A stretch of 64,000 nucleotides of DNA from Pseudoxanthomonas helianthi (GCF_017939625.1 NZ_JAGKTC010000001.1:1620172-1684171), one strand, 5' to 3'; counted from the first letter of the stretch, positions 45,485 through 54,787 are shown. Notes: generated by a model not told the origin, from the sequence alone. Made by a program: numbers and translations.

Positions 45485-46393
45485 TTACGCGGCCAGCCGG
45501 TCCTCGCGGGCGGCCTGCAGTTCGCTCTGCTGCATCATGATCAGCATCTCCATCGAGCGGATTTCGTCCGGGCTGAGCTGCATCGCGACTTCGACCCAAT
45601 CTTCCACCACCTGCACGCCTTCCTCGTAGTCGAGGCCGGCGAAACGCTGGCGGGCCTGCTGGACCTTGAGGCGGGACTTGCGGCGCTTGGCGTGGTTCTC
45701 GACGAAGCGTTCGACCGCCAGCGCGCCTTCGCCGTCCTGGCAGATTTCGTCGACGATGCCCATGTCGAACAGTTCGCGCGCCGTGTAGATGCGCTTGTTG
45801 GTCATCATCCGCTCGGCCACGCGCGGCGACACGCGCTGGGTCAGCAGGCCCATGGCGCCGGTGCAGGGGAACAGGCCGAACATGATCTCGGGGAAGCCGA
45901 AGCTCGAACCTTCGGTCGCGACCAGGTAGTCGGCGCTCAGCGCCAGTTCGAAGCCGCCGCCGAGCGCACGGCCCTCGACCAGGGCGATCGTGGTCATGCT
46001 GTCCTTGAACTTGGTCGACCAGCCGTGCAGCACGTCGAGGCAGCCGATCGAGTAGTCGTACAGCTGCTTGGCATCGCGCCGGCGGATGCAATCCAAGAAG
46101 AACGACAGGTCGCCGCCCTGGCTGAAGTAGGCCGGATGGCTGGACTGGATGACGGCGTAGGCGGGCGCGGACGGGGGCAGTCCGCCGAAGGTTTCCGGCG
46201 AATGCTTCAGGGTTTCGATCAGTGCGCTGAATTCCTCGACGATGTCGGGCGTGAAGTTCTGCACCGAGGTTTCGGGGTTCGGGTTCATCATCACCCACAG
46301 GGTCTTCTCGGCGAGTTGCCGGACATGCGCGCTGACGCGGCTGGGGGCGCGGGAGGCCGAGGGGACGGCGGACAGGGGGGCGAGCATGTTCAT
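45485..46393 (-). CDS. RpfF-like crotonase (DSF-synthase family)
   Basis: 302 residues. The oxyanion-hole segment is FSQGGDLSFFLD and the catalytic region is IALVEGRALGGGFELALSAD followed by FGFPEIMFGLFPCTGAM. The two glutamates Glu149 and Glu169 are 20 residues apart, as Glu141 and Glu161 are in Xanthomonas RpfF, which makes the cis-2-unsaturated DSF signal from acyl-ACP by dehydration and thioester cleavage. RpfF likeness continues to the C terminus (WVEVAMQLSPDEIRSMEML). AGGAG lies eight bases before ATG 46393. The gene is behind a ketosynthase gene and faces the RpfC-like kinase. The product is probably a DSF-type fatty acid, but the exact chain is unknown. Confidence 0.88.
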   Translation of the reverse strand: MNMLAPLSAVPSASRAPSRVSAHVRQLAEKTLWVMMNPNPETSVQNFTPDIVEEFSALIETLKHSPETFGGLPPSAPAYAVIQSSHPAYFSQGGDLSFFLDCIRRRDAKQLYDYSIGCLDVLHGWSTKFKDSMTTIALVEGRALGGGFELALSADYLVATEGSSFGFPEIMFGLFPCTGAMGLLTQRVSPRVAERMMTNKRIYTARELFDMGIVDEICQDGEGALAVERFVENHAKRRKSRLKVQQARQRFAGLDYEEGVQVVEDWVEVAMQLSPDEIRSMEMLIMMQQSELQAAREDRLAA

Positions 46394-46421
46394 GGTGGTT
46401 CTCCTGGACGGTCGATTTGGG

Positions 46422-47657
46422 TCAGTGCTTGGGTTGGGTCGAGATCACGAGTGCGGCGTTGGTGCCGCCGAACCCGCAGGAAAAGCTGAGGACGTGCTGG
46501 AGATCGTCGACTTGCCGCGGACGTTCGCCGACGTGGTTGAGCCTGCAGTCCTCGTCAGGTTCTCCCAGGTGTGCGCTCGCGGGCAGCAGGCGTTCGTTGA
46601 GGGCCAGGACGGTCAGCAGACATTCCAAAGCACTGGTGGCACCGAGGAGATGGCCGTGGACCGACTTGGTGGAACTGACGGGCGGCGTTTGCTCGCCGAA
46701 GACCGCCTTGATCGAATCCGCCTCGATTTCGTCGCCGCCACGCGTGGCGGTCGCGTGGGCGTTGATATAGCCGATCTGGTCGGGGACCAGTCCCGCATCG
46801 GCCAGCGCCGCGCGCAGGGCGGCGATCTGGCCAGGTGAAGCCGGCATGCCGATGCTGTGGGCATCGGAGGAAATGCCGTAGCCGGTAAGGTAGCCGAAAA
46901 TCCGGGCGCCGCGGCGCCGGGCGCTTTCGCCCTCCTCGAGCATCAGGAATGCCGATCCTTCCCCCATCACCAGGCCCGAGCGCGACTTGGAGAACGGCCG
47001 GCAGCTGGTGGTCGGGTCCACCGGGTCCACGGGCGCCAGGGCGCGCAGCCCGAGGAAACTGCCCATCACCACCGCGGTCAGCGGCGCCTCGGCCCCGCCG
47101 GCGACGGCCACGTCGAGGTAGCCGTCGGCGATGGCGCGCGCCGCCTCACCGATGCTCACCCCGGAGGAAGCGCAGGCCGAATGGTTGGAAATCACCGGCC
47201 CGCCGATCTTGTGGCGGATCGAAATCTGGGCGGCGCCGGCGTTGCCCATGATTCTCAGGGCGGTCGGCGCCCGGGCCACGTCGTGGCGTTCGACCAGCAG
47301 GCGGGTGAACCAGTCCTGGCCGCTGGCGGTGCCGCCGTTGACGTTGCCGTAGTACAGCCCGGCGCGCTGGCCGTATTCGGAAAAATCGTCGAACCCCGCC
47401 TGGTGGATCGCCTGGCGGGCCGCGAGGATCGCCATCTGCTGGCAGCGGTCCAGGTAATAGAGCTCGTTCTTTTCGGGGAAGAGATGGTCGAACGTGCCTT
47501 CGACGATGCCCGCCGGCAGGCCGCGCGCGATCGGGCTGGCATGGTGCAGGCGGATGCCGGAAACCCCTCCGCGCAGGGATTCGATGGCTTCGGGAACGGA
47601 TTGCCCGACCGGGGAGATCACTCCCAGGCCGGTGATGGCGACATCGCGTTTTTTCAC
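46422..47657 (-). CDS. Beta-ketoacyl-ACP synthase, FabF-like
   Basis: 411 residues from GTG 47657, which has AAAGG nine bases upstream and gives the FabF-type start MKKRDVAITGLGVISPVG. The Cys-His-His triad is complete: Cys162 in HSACASSGVSIG, His301 in INAHATATRGGDE and His334 in KSVHGHLLGA. LVMGEGSAFLMLEE and CGFGGTNAALVI are the other family marks. It elongates acyl-ACP chains. Standing immediately upstream of the RpfF-like gene and near a dedicated ACP, it probably supplies the acyl chain for the signal rather than bulk lipid. A frame upstream is open to 47783 but lacks homology. Confidence 0.92.
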   Translation of the reverse strand: MKKRDVAITGLGVISPVGQSVPEAIESLRGGVSGIRLHHASPIARGLPAGIVEGTFDHLFPEKNELYYLDRCQQMAILAARQAIHQAGFDDFSEYGQRAGLYYGNVNGGTASGQDWFTRLLVERHDVARAPTALRIMGNAGAAQISIRHKIGGPVISNHSACASSGVSIGEAARAIADGYLDVAVAGGAEAPLTAVVMGSFLGLRALAPVDPVDPTTSCRPFSKSRSGLVMGEGSAFLMLEEGESARRRGARIFGYLTGYGISSDAHSIGMPASPGQIAALRAALADAGLVPDQIGYINAHATATRGGDEIEADSIKAVFGEQTPPVSSTKSVHGHLLGATSALECLLTVLALNERLLPASAHLGEPDEDCRLNHVGERPRQVDDLQHVLSFSCGFGGTNAALVISTQPKH

Positions 47658-47935
47658 GGGAATACCTTTGCGTCGAAGACCGATTGGCCTACCGAGATAC
47701 CCCCATCCCTGTTCCCCAGCAGGCCAACGTAAGTGTTGGCCGAAGTCTCGGGCTCTTGTAGCACCGATTACGGCCTCCGTCATCGCTGCCGCCTCCGGAT
47801 GTGATCATCCTTCCATAAACAAGTGCGTTTCGCGACGGACCGCATCGGCCGGGTTTTCCAGTCTGGCCGGCAATCGGTTTCCGATTGGTTGCAGCGGCAG
47901 TTGCGCGTCGTCCCGCCCCGAACGGGATCGTCCGC
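47658..47935. other. Control region upstream of the ketosynthase gene
   Basis: 278 bases separate the AraC-type gene and the ketosynthase start. I see no clear gene here and no strong hairpin. It must hold the promoter for the ketosynthase-crotonase transcript and is the likely target of the neighbouring AraC regulator. Confidence 0.4.
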
Positions 47936-48814
47936 TTACGCGTTGCCCGAGGTTTCCAGGTCGTCGCCTATCGCTTCTCCGGCGAATCGCCGCAGGCAAC
48001 GGACCATGTGACTGGGATGGGCGAAGCCGGTTTCCAGGGCGATCTGCGTGCGGCTCATCCTGCCTTCGCGCAGATGGGCCTGCGCGCGCGCGACGCGGCG
48101 GCGAAGCACGAACTGGTGCGCGGGCATGCCCACCGTCCGTTTGAACAGCGACTTGAAGTGCGACACGCTGAACCCCGCGGTGGCGGCGAGTTCCGCCAGC
48201 GTCAGGTTTTCGCCGAGGTGCGCTTCGATGTAATCCAGCACCTGGCGCAAGCGCCACGCCGGCAATGCGTTGCGCGAATCCGTGGTCGGTGCGGGCCGGC
48301 GCGATTCGAGGGCCAGCAGGCGCGCAGCCAGCGCGGAAGCCAGACTGTCGGCGAACAGGCGTCCGCCAGGATGGCCGTCGCGCGCTTCCGCCCGCATCAT
48401 CCAGCCGATGCGTTCGACCTGCGCGTCGCGGATGTGGATCGCTGGAGCCAGCACGTCGCCGCGCGCGTTCATGCCCATCGCCTCGGCGGCGTCGCGCAGC
48501 ATCGCCGGCGCCAGGCGCAGCAGCAGCGACGTGGCCGGGCGCGACACGATCCAGCGCGTGCTGGCGCCCGCCGGCACCACGCAGAACTGGCCATGCAGGC
48601 GCACGCCTTGGCGTTCGTGGTTGTCCCAGCGATACGACACCGGCACCGGTTCGCCCAGGTGCAGGCACAGCACGTGCCGGTCGTCGACCGGCGAGGGGAA
48701 TACGCCCTCCGGCACTGGCGAAACCAGCGTATCCAGCGACGGCAGGCGGGAGTGCGCGTCGCCTGCCATGGCTGCGGGCGAAGGCTCCGGATAGCAGGCC
48801 GGTCGATGGGGCAT
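47936..48814 (-). CDS. AraC family transcriptional regulator
   Basis: 292 residues. The N-terminal half is a cupin-like sensing domain with VPVSYRWDNHERQGV and HGQFCVVPAGASTRW. The C-terminal half is an AraC double helix-turn-helix (LTLAELAATAGFSVSHFKSL, then MSRTQIALETGFAHPSHMVR). MAGDAHSRLPSLDTL could be an alternative start at 48769. It reads in the same direction as the ketosynthase and crotonase genes and is divergent from the VOC-protein gene, so either side could be its target. Confidence 0.88.
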   Translation of the reverse strand: MPHRPACYPEPSPAAMAGDAHSRLPSLDTLVSPVPEGVFPSPVDDRHVLCLHLGEPVPVSYRWDNHERQGVRLHGQFCVVPAGASTRWIVSRPATSLLLRLAPAMLRDAAEAMGMNARGDVLAPAIHIRDAQVERIGWMMRAEARDGHPGGRLFADSLASALAARLLALESRRPAPTTDSRNALPAWRLRQVLDYIEAHLGENLTLAELAATAGFSVSHFKSLFKRTVGMPAHQFVLRRRVARAQAHLREGRMSRTQIALETGFAHPSHMVRCLRRFAGEAIGDDLETSGNA

Positions 48815-48955
48815 GCGGGCATTGTTCTCCGGCGTTCCGACCGCGGCATGTGCCGGAAATCATCCCTTCCAGCGCGGTATCGGCCTTTTGTGCGCGCGGG
48901 GACCCGGCTCCCCGGACAGGATGCGTGCCAGTCACATAAGCCCCGGAGATCCGCA

Positions 48956-49996
48956 ATGAAACCGCAACGAAGCAAGACACGCATTCGCCTGCGAACCCTG
49001 TGCAGTGCCTTGATCCTGTGCGCCACCGCAACAGCGGCGAGCGCCGCCGATACGTCGCGAGCTGCAGGTGGGGTCGGACGGACCAGCGAGATCGACCACG
49101 CCCTGCTGTGGGGGCGCAGCATCGACCAGGTCAGCTCGGTGATGGCGATGAAGCTCGGGTTCCAGGTCAGGCCGGGACGCAATCCGGACGGCGTGGCCAA
49201 TCGCTATGTGCGCTTCGAGGACCGCAGCTACCTGGAGCTGTTCGGCATCGAACGCGCGGACGCCAAGATGGATCCGGGCATGCAGGCCGACCAGGCTTCG
49301 CTGCACGGCGGTCCTGGCGCGCGTACCTTCGGCTTGCGCTCGTCGATCCTGGAACAGGCACACGCATGGCTGCAGGCGCAGGGCTTCGCGCCGACGCCGG
49401 TCTTCACCGCTTCGCCGGACGATCCGGATGGCGACGGGCCCACCCAGCCGCCGCGTTGGCGTTTGTTCGCCTTCGAACGGCCGGTCCTGTCCAGCCATCT
49501 GTTCTACATCGACTATTCAACACTGGAAGCGACGCCGGCGCGCGTCGTGGACACGCGTGTCGCATACGAGCATCCCAATGGCGCACGCGCATTGAGCGGC
49601 ATCTGGTTGCTGTCGGCGGACACCGATGCCGATCGCAAGCGGTTCGAACGCATGGGCTTCAGCGGCGCCACGCCGATCCGGTTTCCGCAAATCGCCGCAC
49701 GGGGTTACTGCATCCCGGTCGGCGAAAAGCGCCTGCTCGCACTGCAGCCGGATGGTGCGGGCGTCGCCGCGGAAGCCCTGCGCCAGGGCGGCCCGCAACT
49801 GCTGGGCGTCAGCATCGAGGTGCAGGACATCGACCGTGCGCAACGACGGGTCGAACGCGGTTACGACGCCACGATGTCGCGCTACCGCGGCCTGCAGGGC
49901 GATGCCTTCCTCGCGCCGACGCAAGCGGATCTTGGATTGCTGGTCGAATTCCATGCGTCGGGATCCGGGATGGCTTGCGCGGCGCGCAGCGAATAG
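48956..49996 (+). CDS. Exported glyoxalase-like (VOC) domain protein
   Basis: 346 residues with a basic signal peptide (MKPQRSKTRIRLRTLCSALI, ending near ASAAD). The first VOC module starts GRTSEIDHALLWGRSIDQV, and a second module follows around residue 190-330 (LSGIWLLSADTDADRKRFER). The HALLW segment and glutamate in YLELFG are typical of the glyoxalase_3 group. Substrate unknown. GGAG sits eight bases before the ATG. It is divergent from the AraC gene with a 140-base gap. Confidence 0.78.
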   Translation: MKPQRSKTRIRLRTLCSALILCATATAASAADTSRAAGGVGRTSEIDHALLWGRSIDQVSSVMAMKLGFQVRPGRNPDGVANRYVRFEDRSYLELFGIERADAKMDPGMQADQASLHGGPGARTFGLRSSILEQAHAWLQAQGFAPTPVFTASPDDPDGDGPTQPPRWRLFAFERPVLSSHLFYIDYSTLEATPARVVDTRVAYEHPNGARALSGIWLLSADTDADRKRFERMGFSGATPIRFPQIAARGYCIPVGEKRLLALQPDGAGVAAEALRQGGPQLLGVSIEVQDIDRAQRRVERGYDATMSRYRGLQGDAFLAPTQADLGLLVEFHASGSGMACAARSE

Positions 49997-50018
49997 AGCG
50001 GGCTCGATCGGCGTCGCG

Positions 50019-51356
50019 TCAGCGGCGCCACGCCGGAAACGGATCGGGCGCGTCCAGCCAGCCATCCGGTCCCACAGCCATCTCTTCGTCGGTCAGCAGG
50101 CAGGCGTCGAGTTCCGCGCGCACACGCGCTTCGTCCAATCCGATCCCGATGATGGCCAGCTCCTGGCGTCGGTCGCCCCAGAGCGGATGCCACAGGCGTT
50201 GCAGGGCGTGGTGTTCGCGCGGATCGGACATCGCGTGGGGCGGAGGCAACGGCGCCGACCAGCGCGCCATCCGTGCACGGGCCCAGCCTTGTTCGGTCAG
50301 TGGCGCCCATGTGCGTTCGAGCGGCGAAGGAGGCACGCCGACCTGATCGGCATCGACCCGATGGCGCGCCGCGTACCAGAACCCGGCGGCGTTCGTCCGG
50401 GTCGATCCGCCGACCACGGCCAGCTCTCCGACCCAGTCCATGCGGCTGGCCAGCCAGAAGAAGCCTTTGGCGCGGATCACGCCGTCGATACCGCGGTCGA
50501 GCAGGCGGCCGAATCGCAGCGGATGGAAAGGGCGGCGCGCGCGGAACACGAAGCTGGAGATGCCGTATTGCTCGGTTTCGGGCGTATGTTCGCCGCGCAG
50601 TTCCTTCATCCAGCCCGGTGCCAGTTGTGCGCGCACGAAATCGAAGCGGCCCGTGTCGAGGATTTCCGCCAGCGGCAATTCGCCGTTGCGCGATTCGACG
50701 ATCCGCGCATCGCGGTTCAATCCGCGCAGCATCGCCCGGGTCAGGGCCAGCTTGTCCGGATCGGCGATGTCGCACTTGCCGAGCACGATGACATCGGCGA
50801 ACTCGATCTGGTCGGCCAGCAGATTGACGATGCCGCGATCGTCGTTCGGACCGACATGCTGCCCGCGGTCGGCGAGGCGTTCACTGGACGAAAAATCGTC
50901 CAGGAACCGCGTGCCGTCGACCACGGTCACCATCGTATCCAGCCGCGCCACGTCGGACAGGCTGAAGCCGCGCTCGTCGCGTACGGCGAACGTCGCCGCC
51001 ACCGGCATCGGCTCGGAAATACCGGTCGACTCGATCAGCAGGTAATCGAAGCGGCCCGCGTCGGCCAGGCGACGGACCTCCTGCATCAGGTCGTCGCGCA
51101 GCGTGCAGCAGATGCATCCGTTGCTGAACTCGACCAGCGCTTCTTCGGTCCGGCTCAACGCAGCACCCCCGTCGCGGACCAATGCGGCATCGATGTTGAC
51201 CTCGCTCATGTCGTTGACGATTACCGCAACCTTGCGGCCCTCGCGGTTGCGCAAGACATGGTTGAGCACGGTGGTCTTGCCGGCGCCGAGGAAGCCGGAC
51301 AGGACCGTGACAGGCAGACGTTTGCGGCGGGAGACAGGCGGCGGCGAGGAAAGCAT
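50019..51356 (-). CDS. CobW/COG0523 GTPase, putative zinc chaperone
   Basis: 445 residues. G-domain motifs are Walker [18 protein letters not shown], the metal-binding CxCC in [22 protein letters not shown] and the NKxD-like [10 protein letters not shown]. The C-terminal CobW_C domain follows ([16 protein letters not shown]). COG0523 proteins handle zinc or other metals under scarcity. A Zur-like palindrome lies 65 bases upstream, which points to zinc. The ATG at 51356 gives the family start; the frame extends upstream across the operator, so a longer start is unlikely. Long C-terminal extension relative to CobW itself matches the YciC/ZagA branch. Confidence 0.92.
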   Translation of the reverse strand: MLSSPPPVSRRKRLPVTVLSGFLGAGKTTVLNHVLRNREGRKVAVIVNDMSEVNIDAALVRDGGAALSRTEEALVEFSNGCICCTLRDDLMQEVRRLADAGRFDYLLIESTGISEPMPVAATFAVRDERGFSLSDVARLDTMVTVVDGTRFLDDFSSSERLADRGQHVGPNDDRGIVNLLADQIEFADVIVLGKCDIADPDKLALTRAMLRGLNRDARIVESRNGELPLAEILDTGRFDFVRAQLAPGWMKELRGEHTPETEQYGISSFVFRARRPFHPLRFGRLLDRGIDGVIRAKGFFWLASRMDWVGELAVVGGSTRTNAAGFWYAARHRVDADQVGVPPSPLERTWAPLTEQGWARARMARWSAPLPPPHAMSDPREHHALQRLWHPLWGDRRQELAIIGIGLDEARVRAELDACLLTDEEMAVGPDGWLDAPDPFPAWRR

Positions 51357-51420
51357 CGGCGGATCCTTGTGGGCGATCACGACCCTTGCGCATGAGCGGG
51401 GAGCGACCGTGGGATGATAT

Positions 51421-51438
51421 GATATGTTATAACGTATC
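51421..51438. promoter_or_regulatory. Zur-like operator
   Basis: GATATGTTATAACGTATC is a near-perfect palindrome with core GTTATAAC, matching the shape of proteobacterial Zur boxes (TGTTATANNATAACA-like). It lies between the CobW gene (minus) and the small gene plus MerC-like gene (plus) and would control both. Confidence 0.7.
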
Positions 51439-51507
51439 ATAATCGCCATGTTCCACAAGCACTCGGTTCGAGTGCCCGCGTCGATCCGTTGATCCGAGGC
51501 CATCGTC

Positions 51508-51741
51508 ATGGAAGACAGCATCGTTCCGGACAACTACGAAGCCTGGCGGCATTGCATCGAGGTCGAATGCGGGCTGCGTCTGGACGCCGATTACGTGCGT
51601 CAGCGCATCGCGGCGCTCGAGGATCCCGGCGACCACAACACCCAGCAGTTGGTGCGCCGATGGGGAGAGTCGCACCGACAGCGCGTGGTCGCGTGGTTTC
51701 AGCGAGCACGGGACGAACTCGATGCGCAGCCGCATTCCTGA
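51508..51741 (+). CDS. Small hypothetical protein in the zinc-responsive locus
   Basis: 77 residues ([20 protein letters not shown] start) with one Cys pair (HCIEVEC) and a helical C terminus ([16 protein letters not shown]). I do not recognise a family. GAGG lies eight bases upstream of the ATG. It begins 70 bases from the Zur-like operator and is followed after 45 bases by the MerC-like gene, so a zinc-related role is inferred from position only. Confidence 0.7.
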   Translation: MEDSIVPDNYEAWRHCIEVECGLRLDADYVRQRIAALEDPGDHNTQQLVRRWGESHRQRVVAWFQRARDELDAQPHS

Positions 51742-51786
51742 TTTCGCCAAAAGGCGATGCACACGAACCGCTTCATGGAGATCGCC

Positions 51787-52161
51787 ATGTCACGTCCTCA
51801 CAACGCCATTTTCGATGCTTCCGCCATCCTCTTGTCCACGCTATGCCTGATCCATTGCCTGGCGTTGCCGCTATTGGCCGCTGCGCTGCCGCTGCTCGGC
51901 GTCTGGGCGGAAGAAGAGTGGGTCCATGTGCTCTTCGTCGCCATCGCGTTGCCGTTGACCGGTTTCGCGCTATGGCGTGCGCATCGGCGGCGGTCCCTGC
52001 CAGTGGCCCTGCGTGTGCTGGCCGCATCGGGACTGGCGGGACTGCTCGCAGGTGCGCTGCAGTGGCCTGGCGAAGCGTGGGAAACGCCCATCACCGTGGC
52101 TGGCAGCCTGATGCTGGCAAGCGCGCATGTGTGGAATTGGAAGCGGCAGCATCGCCACTGA
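51787..52161 (+). CDS. MerC-domain membrane protein
   Basis: 124 residues with four membrane helices. The first helix carries the MerC-type cysteine motif LCLIHCLALPLL, and helices two to four follow (WVHVLFVAIALPLTGFAL; LAASGLAGLLAGALQW; ITVAGSLMLASAHVW). MerC proteins import mercury in resistance operons, but chromosomal MerC-like genes in Zur regulons are thought to handle zinc. No other mer genes are visible. I chose the ATG at 51787 (MSRPHNAIFDAS) with GGAG six bases upstream. Confidence 0.82.
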   Translation: MSRPHNAIFDASAILLSTLCLIHCLALPLLAAALPLLGVWAEEEWVHVLFVAIALPLTGFALWRAHRRRSLPVALRVLAASGLAGLLAGALQWPGEAWETPITVAGSLMLASAHVWNWKRQHRH

Positions 52162-52445
52162 TCTCCGCGGCCACGGCTGCGAGGAGACGTTTGCTTTTCG
52201 GGGCGCCGCAGCATTGCGGAATCGGCTGCATTTGCGCACGGCGCCTCGACCAGGCACTGATGACGGGCTCATGCCACAAAGCAATGAGCACGGAATCGCT
52301 GCGCCGAAACGCCAGGGCGCAGCGCATTTGCGGCATTCGCGGCACCATCGCACTCCCGCGTATTGCGGTCGCTAACTCTTTCCTTACACGGTGCGCGCGC
52401 GCTGCTGCTAGAACACCGCGAATTCCGGCCAGCGAGAGAACCGTC

Positions 52446-53864
52446 ATGCGCATCACGATCGTGGGAGCAGGATTCAGCGGCAGCACGCTCGCCACCTTGC
52501 TGGCGTCGTCGCAGGACGACGCGCCGCAGGTCTGCCTGGCCGGAATCGGAGACACGTTCGCGCGAGGCGTGGCCTATGGCGAAGCGCGCCCCGAACACCT
52601 GCTCAACGTGCGCGCGGGGCAGCTCGGCGCCGACCCGGATGCTCCGGGCGGCTTCGCCGACTGGTTGAAACTGGAGCAGCACGAACGCGATGCGTTCCTG
52701 CCGCGCCGTGCGTATGGCGAATACCTGGCCGAACGTCTTCGCGAAGCACGGCGACGCTCGAAGAACCTGTCGCTGGTCGAACAGGAAGTGGTGGCGATCA
52801 ATGCCGTCGGCGAAGGCTTCCGCATACATCTGGACGATGGCCGGTATTTCGCCAGCGATCGCGTGGTACTGGCGCTGGGCGCGTTGCCACCGCAGCGATT
52901 GGCCGGGATCGGACCCCGCCTGGCCCACAGCGATCGTTACATCGCCTGGCCCTGGCAGGACGACGCGCTGGCGCGGATCGAACCGACGGCGCGCGTACTG
53001 ATCGTCGGCACGGGACTGACCATGGCCGACGTCGGCGCCAGCTTGCTGGCGCAAGGGCATTCCGGGCCGCTGGTGGCGATCTCCCGCCACGGCCTGGTGC
53101 CGCAACGGCATCCGCCGTCGCCGCTGGCGCCGATCGAACTTCCGCCCAGCGTGCAGCAGGCATTGCGCGCCCACGACGTGCGGGCATTGCTGAAGGCGAT
53201 GCGCTCGCTGGCGCACGTGGTGCCGGACTGGCGCGCGGCCGTCGATGCACTGCGCCCGCATACGCAGCGGTTCTGGCAGGAACTGGACGAAGGGCAGCGC
53301 GAACGCTTCCTGCGCCACTACCGTTCCCACTGGGAAGTCGCACGCCATCGCATCGCGCCGAAGGTCGCCGACCAGTTGGAAGCATTGCAGGCCTCGGGCC
53401 AGCTGACGGTACGCGCCGCCCGGCTGCTGCGCGCCAGCCTGCGCGAAGGCTCGGCCGAGGTGTTGTTGCGCGACCGCGGCCAAGAGCAGGCCCGCCTCGA
53501 GCACTACGACTACGTCATCCGCGCGACCGGATTGGACACCGATATCGTCAGGACCAGCCATCCGCTGGCGTCGTACCTGTACGAAACGGGCCTGATCGAT
53601 GCCGATCCGCATGGCCTCGGCGTACGCGTCGACGAGTCGCTGCAAGTGCTGGGACGGCACGGCCAACCCATTGCCGGACTGCATTGCCTGGGTCCGCTGC
53701 TGCGCGGCCATCTGTGGGAGATCACGGCGGTGCCCGAACTGCGTGCAGCTGCGCGCGACCTCGCGCGGAAGCTGCAGGAAGACGCTGCCGCATTCGGCAC
53801 TGCACTGCGTCGCCATTCTGCCGGCGGACTGGAGCGCGAACTGGCGTTGTCGGCAGGCACGTAG
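52446..53864 (+). CDS. FAD/NAD(P)-binding flavoprotein (NAD(P)/FAD-dependent, PF13454-like)
   Basis: 472 residues. The dinucleotide-binding motif is at the N terminus (ITIVGAGFSGSTLATLLA), and a second Rossmann motif is near residue 190 (VLIVGTGLTMADVGASLL). AYGEARPEHLLNVRAGQLGA is typical of the FAD-NAD(P) binding family of unknown substrate. The gene follows MerC by 284 bases that contain no gene I can support, so cotranscription with the zinc locus is possible but unproven. GAGAG precedes the ATG. Confidence 0.85.
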   Translation: MRITIVGAGFSGSTLATLLASSQDDAPQVCLAGIGDTFARGVAYGEARPEHLLNVRAGQLGADPDAPGGFADWLKLEQHERDAFLPRRAYGEYLAERLREARRRSKNLSLVEQEVVAINAVGEGFRIHLDDGRYFASDRVVLALGALPPQRLAGIGPRLAHSDRYIAWPWQDDALARIEPTARVLIVGTGLTMADVGASLLAQGHSGPLVAISRHGLVPQRHPPSPLAPIELPPSVQQALRAHDVRALLKAMRSLAHVVPDWRAAVDALRPHTQRFWQELDEGQRERFLRHYRSHWEVARHRIAPKVADQLEALQASGQLTVRAARLLRASLREGSAEVLLRDRGQEQARLEHYDYVIRATGLDTDIVRTSHPLASYLYETGLIDADPHGLGVRVDESLQVLGRHGQPIAGLHCLGPLLRGHLWEITAVPELRAAARDLARKLQEDAAAFGTALRRHSAGGLERELALSAGT

Positions 53865-53904
53865 ACGCGGCAAGTCGCGCGATGGCCGAACGCGGCGGGT
53901 CGGT

Positions 53905-54750
53905 TCAGCGGAACGCCAGCGTCAGCACGCGCAGCGCCTCGCGCGAGCGGCGGTCGTTCAATGCGCTGTAAAGCATGACGTCCTGCGGTGGAATCCTCGG
54001 TAGCGACAGCAGGTCGCCGACATCCAGCGTGCCCGCCGGCGCAGCCCGGTTCGCCAGCACCGCCACGGCGATCCCGCCTGAAGCGGCGGCACCGAGGATG
54101 GCCGCGCCCTTGCCGATGAACACCTCGTCCCACGCAACCCCGGCCCGGTCCAGCGCACGGATCGCGGCCGCGCGGATCCGGCAGGGCTCTCCCTGCGTGG
54201 CCAGCGGCAGGGGCTTGCCGGCCTGGGCCTTCCAGTCCGTCGCGGCGAACCAGGAGAAATTCTCCACGAACACGGCCTTGCCCTGCTTGCGCCTGTCGTC
54301 CGGCCGCAACACCAGGGCGGCGTCGATCTCGCCCCGCGCGTGCGCCAGCATCAGTTCGCGGGTGCCGCCGATGCGCATTTCGACCCGCAGCCCCGGATCG
54401 AGGTCGCGAACGCGCCGCAGCAGCGACGGCAGTTCGCCGCCGACCAGCAGATGGTTGATGCCGACGACCAGTCGTCGCTGCTCCTTTTCGAACGCCGCCG
54501 TCGCGGCGTCGTGGGCCGAGATCAGCTCGCGCGCCGCGCCCAGAAACGCTTCCCCTTCGACCGAAAGGCGCACCTGGCGAGGCGTCCGTTCCAGCAGGCG
54601 GCGGCCGAGTCGCTCTTCCAGCCGGCGCAGCTTGAGGCTGACCGCGGACTGGGTGATGCCCAGCGCATCGCCGGCCCGGGTGAAGCTCTGCAGGTCCGCG
54701 GCCAGCACGAAGGCCTTCACCGCGGCGATGTCCAAGGTCTGGTCGGGCAT
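53905..54750 (-). CDS. LysR family transcriptional regulator
   Basis: 281 residues. The winged helix-turn-helix is FVLAADLQSFTRAGDALGIT followed by QSAVSLKLRRLEERLGRRLL, and a LysR substrate-binding domain follows. It is divergent from the lipocalin-like gene, with a palindrome in between, so that gene is the likely target. The effector is unknown. Confidence 0.93.
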   Translation of the reverse strand: MPDQTLDIAAVKAFVLAADLQSFTRAGDALGITQSAVSLKLRRLEERLGRRLLERTPRQVRLSVEGEAFLGAARELISAHDAATAAFEKEQRRLVVGINHLLVGGELPSLLRRVRDLDPGLRVEMRIGGTRELMLAHARGEIDAALVLRPDDRRKQGKAVFVENFSWFAATDWKAQAGKPLPLATQGEPCRIRAAAIRALDRAGVAWDEVFIGKGAAILGAAASGGIAVAVLANRAAPAGTLDVGDLLSLPRIPPQDVMLYSALNDRRSREALRVLTLAFR

Positions 54751-54775
54751 GCCGGATAGATTCGTTCTGTAAATG

Positions 54776-54787
54776 ACAGATATCTGT
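54776..54787. promoter_or_regulatory. Palindrome in the LysR-lipocalin intergenic region
   Basis: ACAGATATCTGT is a perfect 12-base palindrome, placed 25 bases from the LysR start and 70 from the lipocalin gene. It could be the LysR operator. Confidence 0.45.

Noticed and set aside
51787..52161. Mercury resistance operon
   Set aside because: There is only a MerC-like gene. No merA, merT, merP or merR is present, and the neighbouring operator and GTPase point to zinc.
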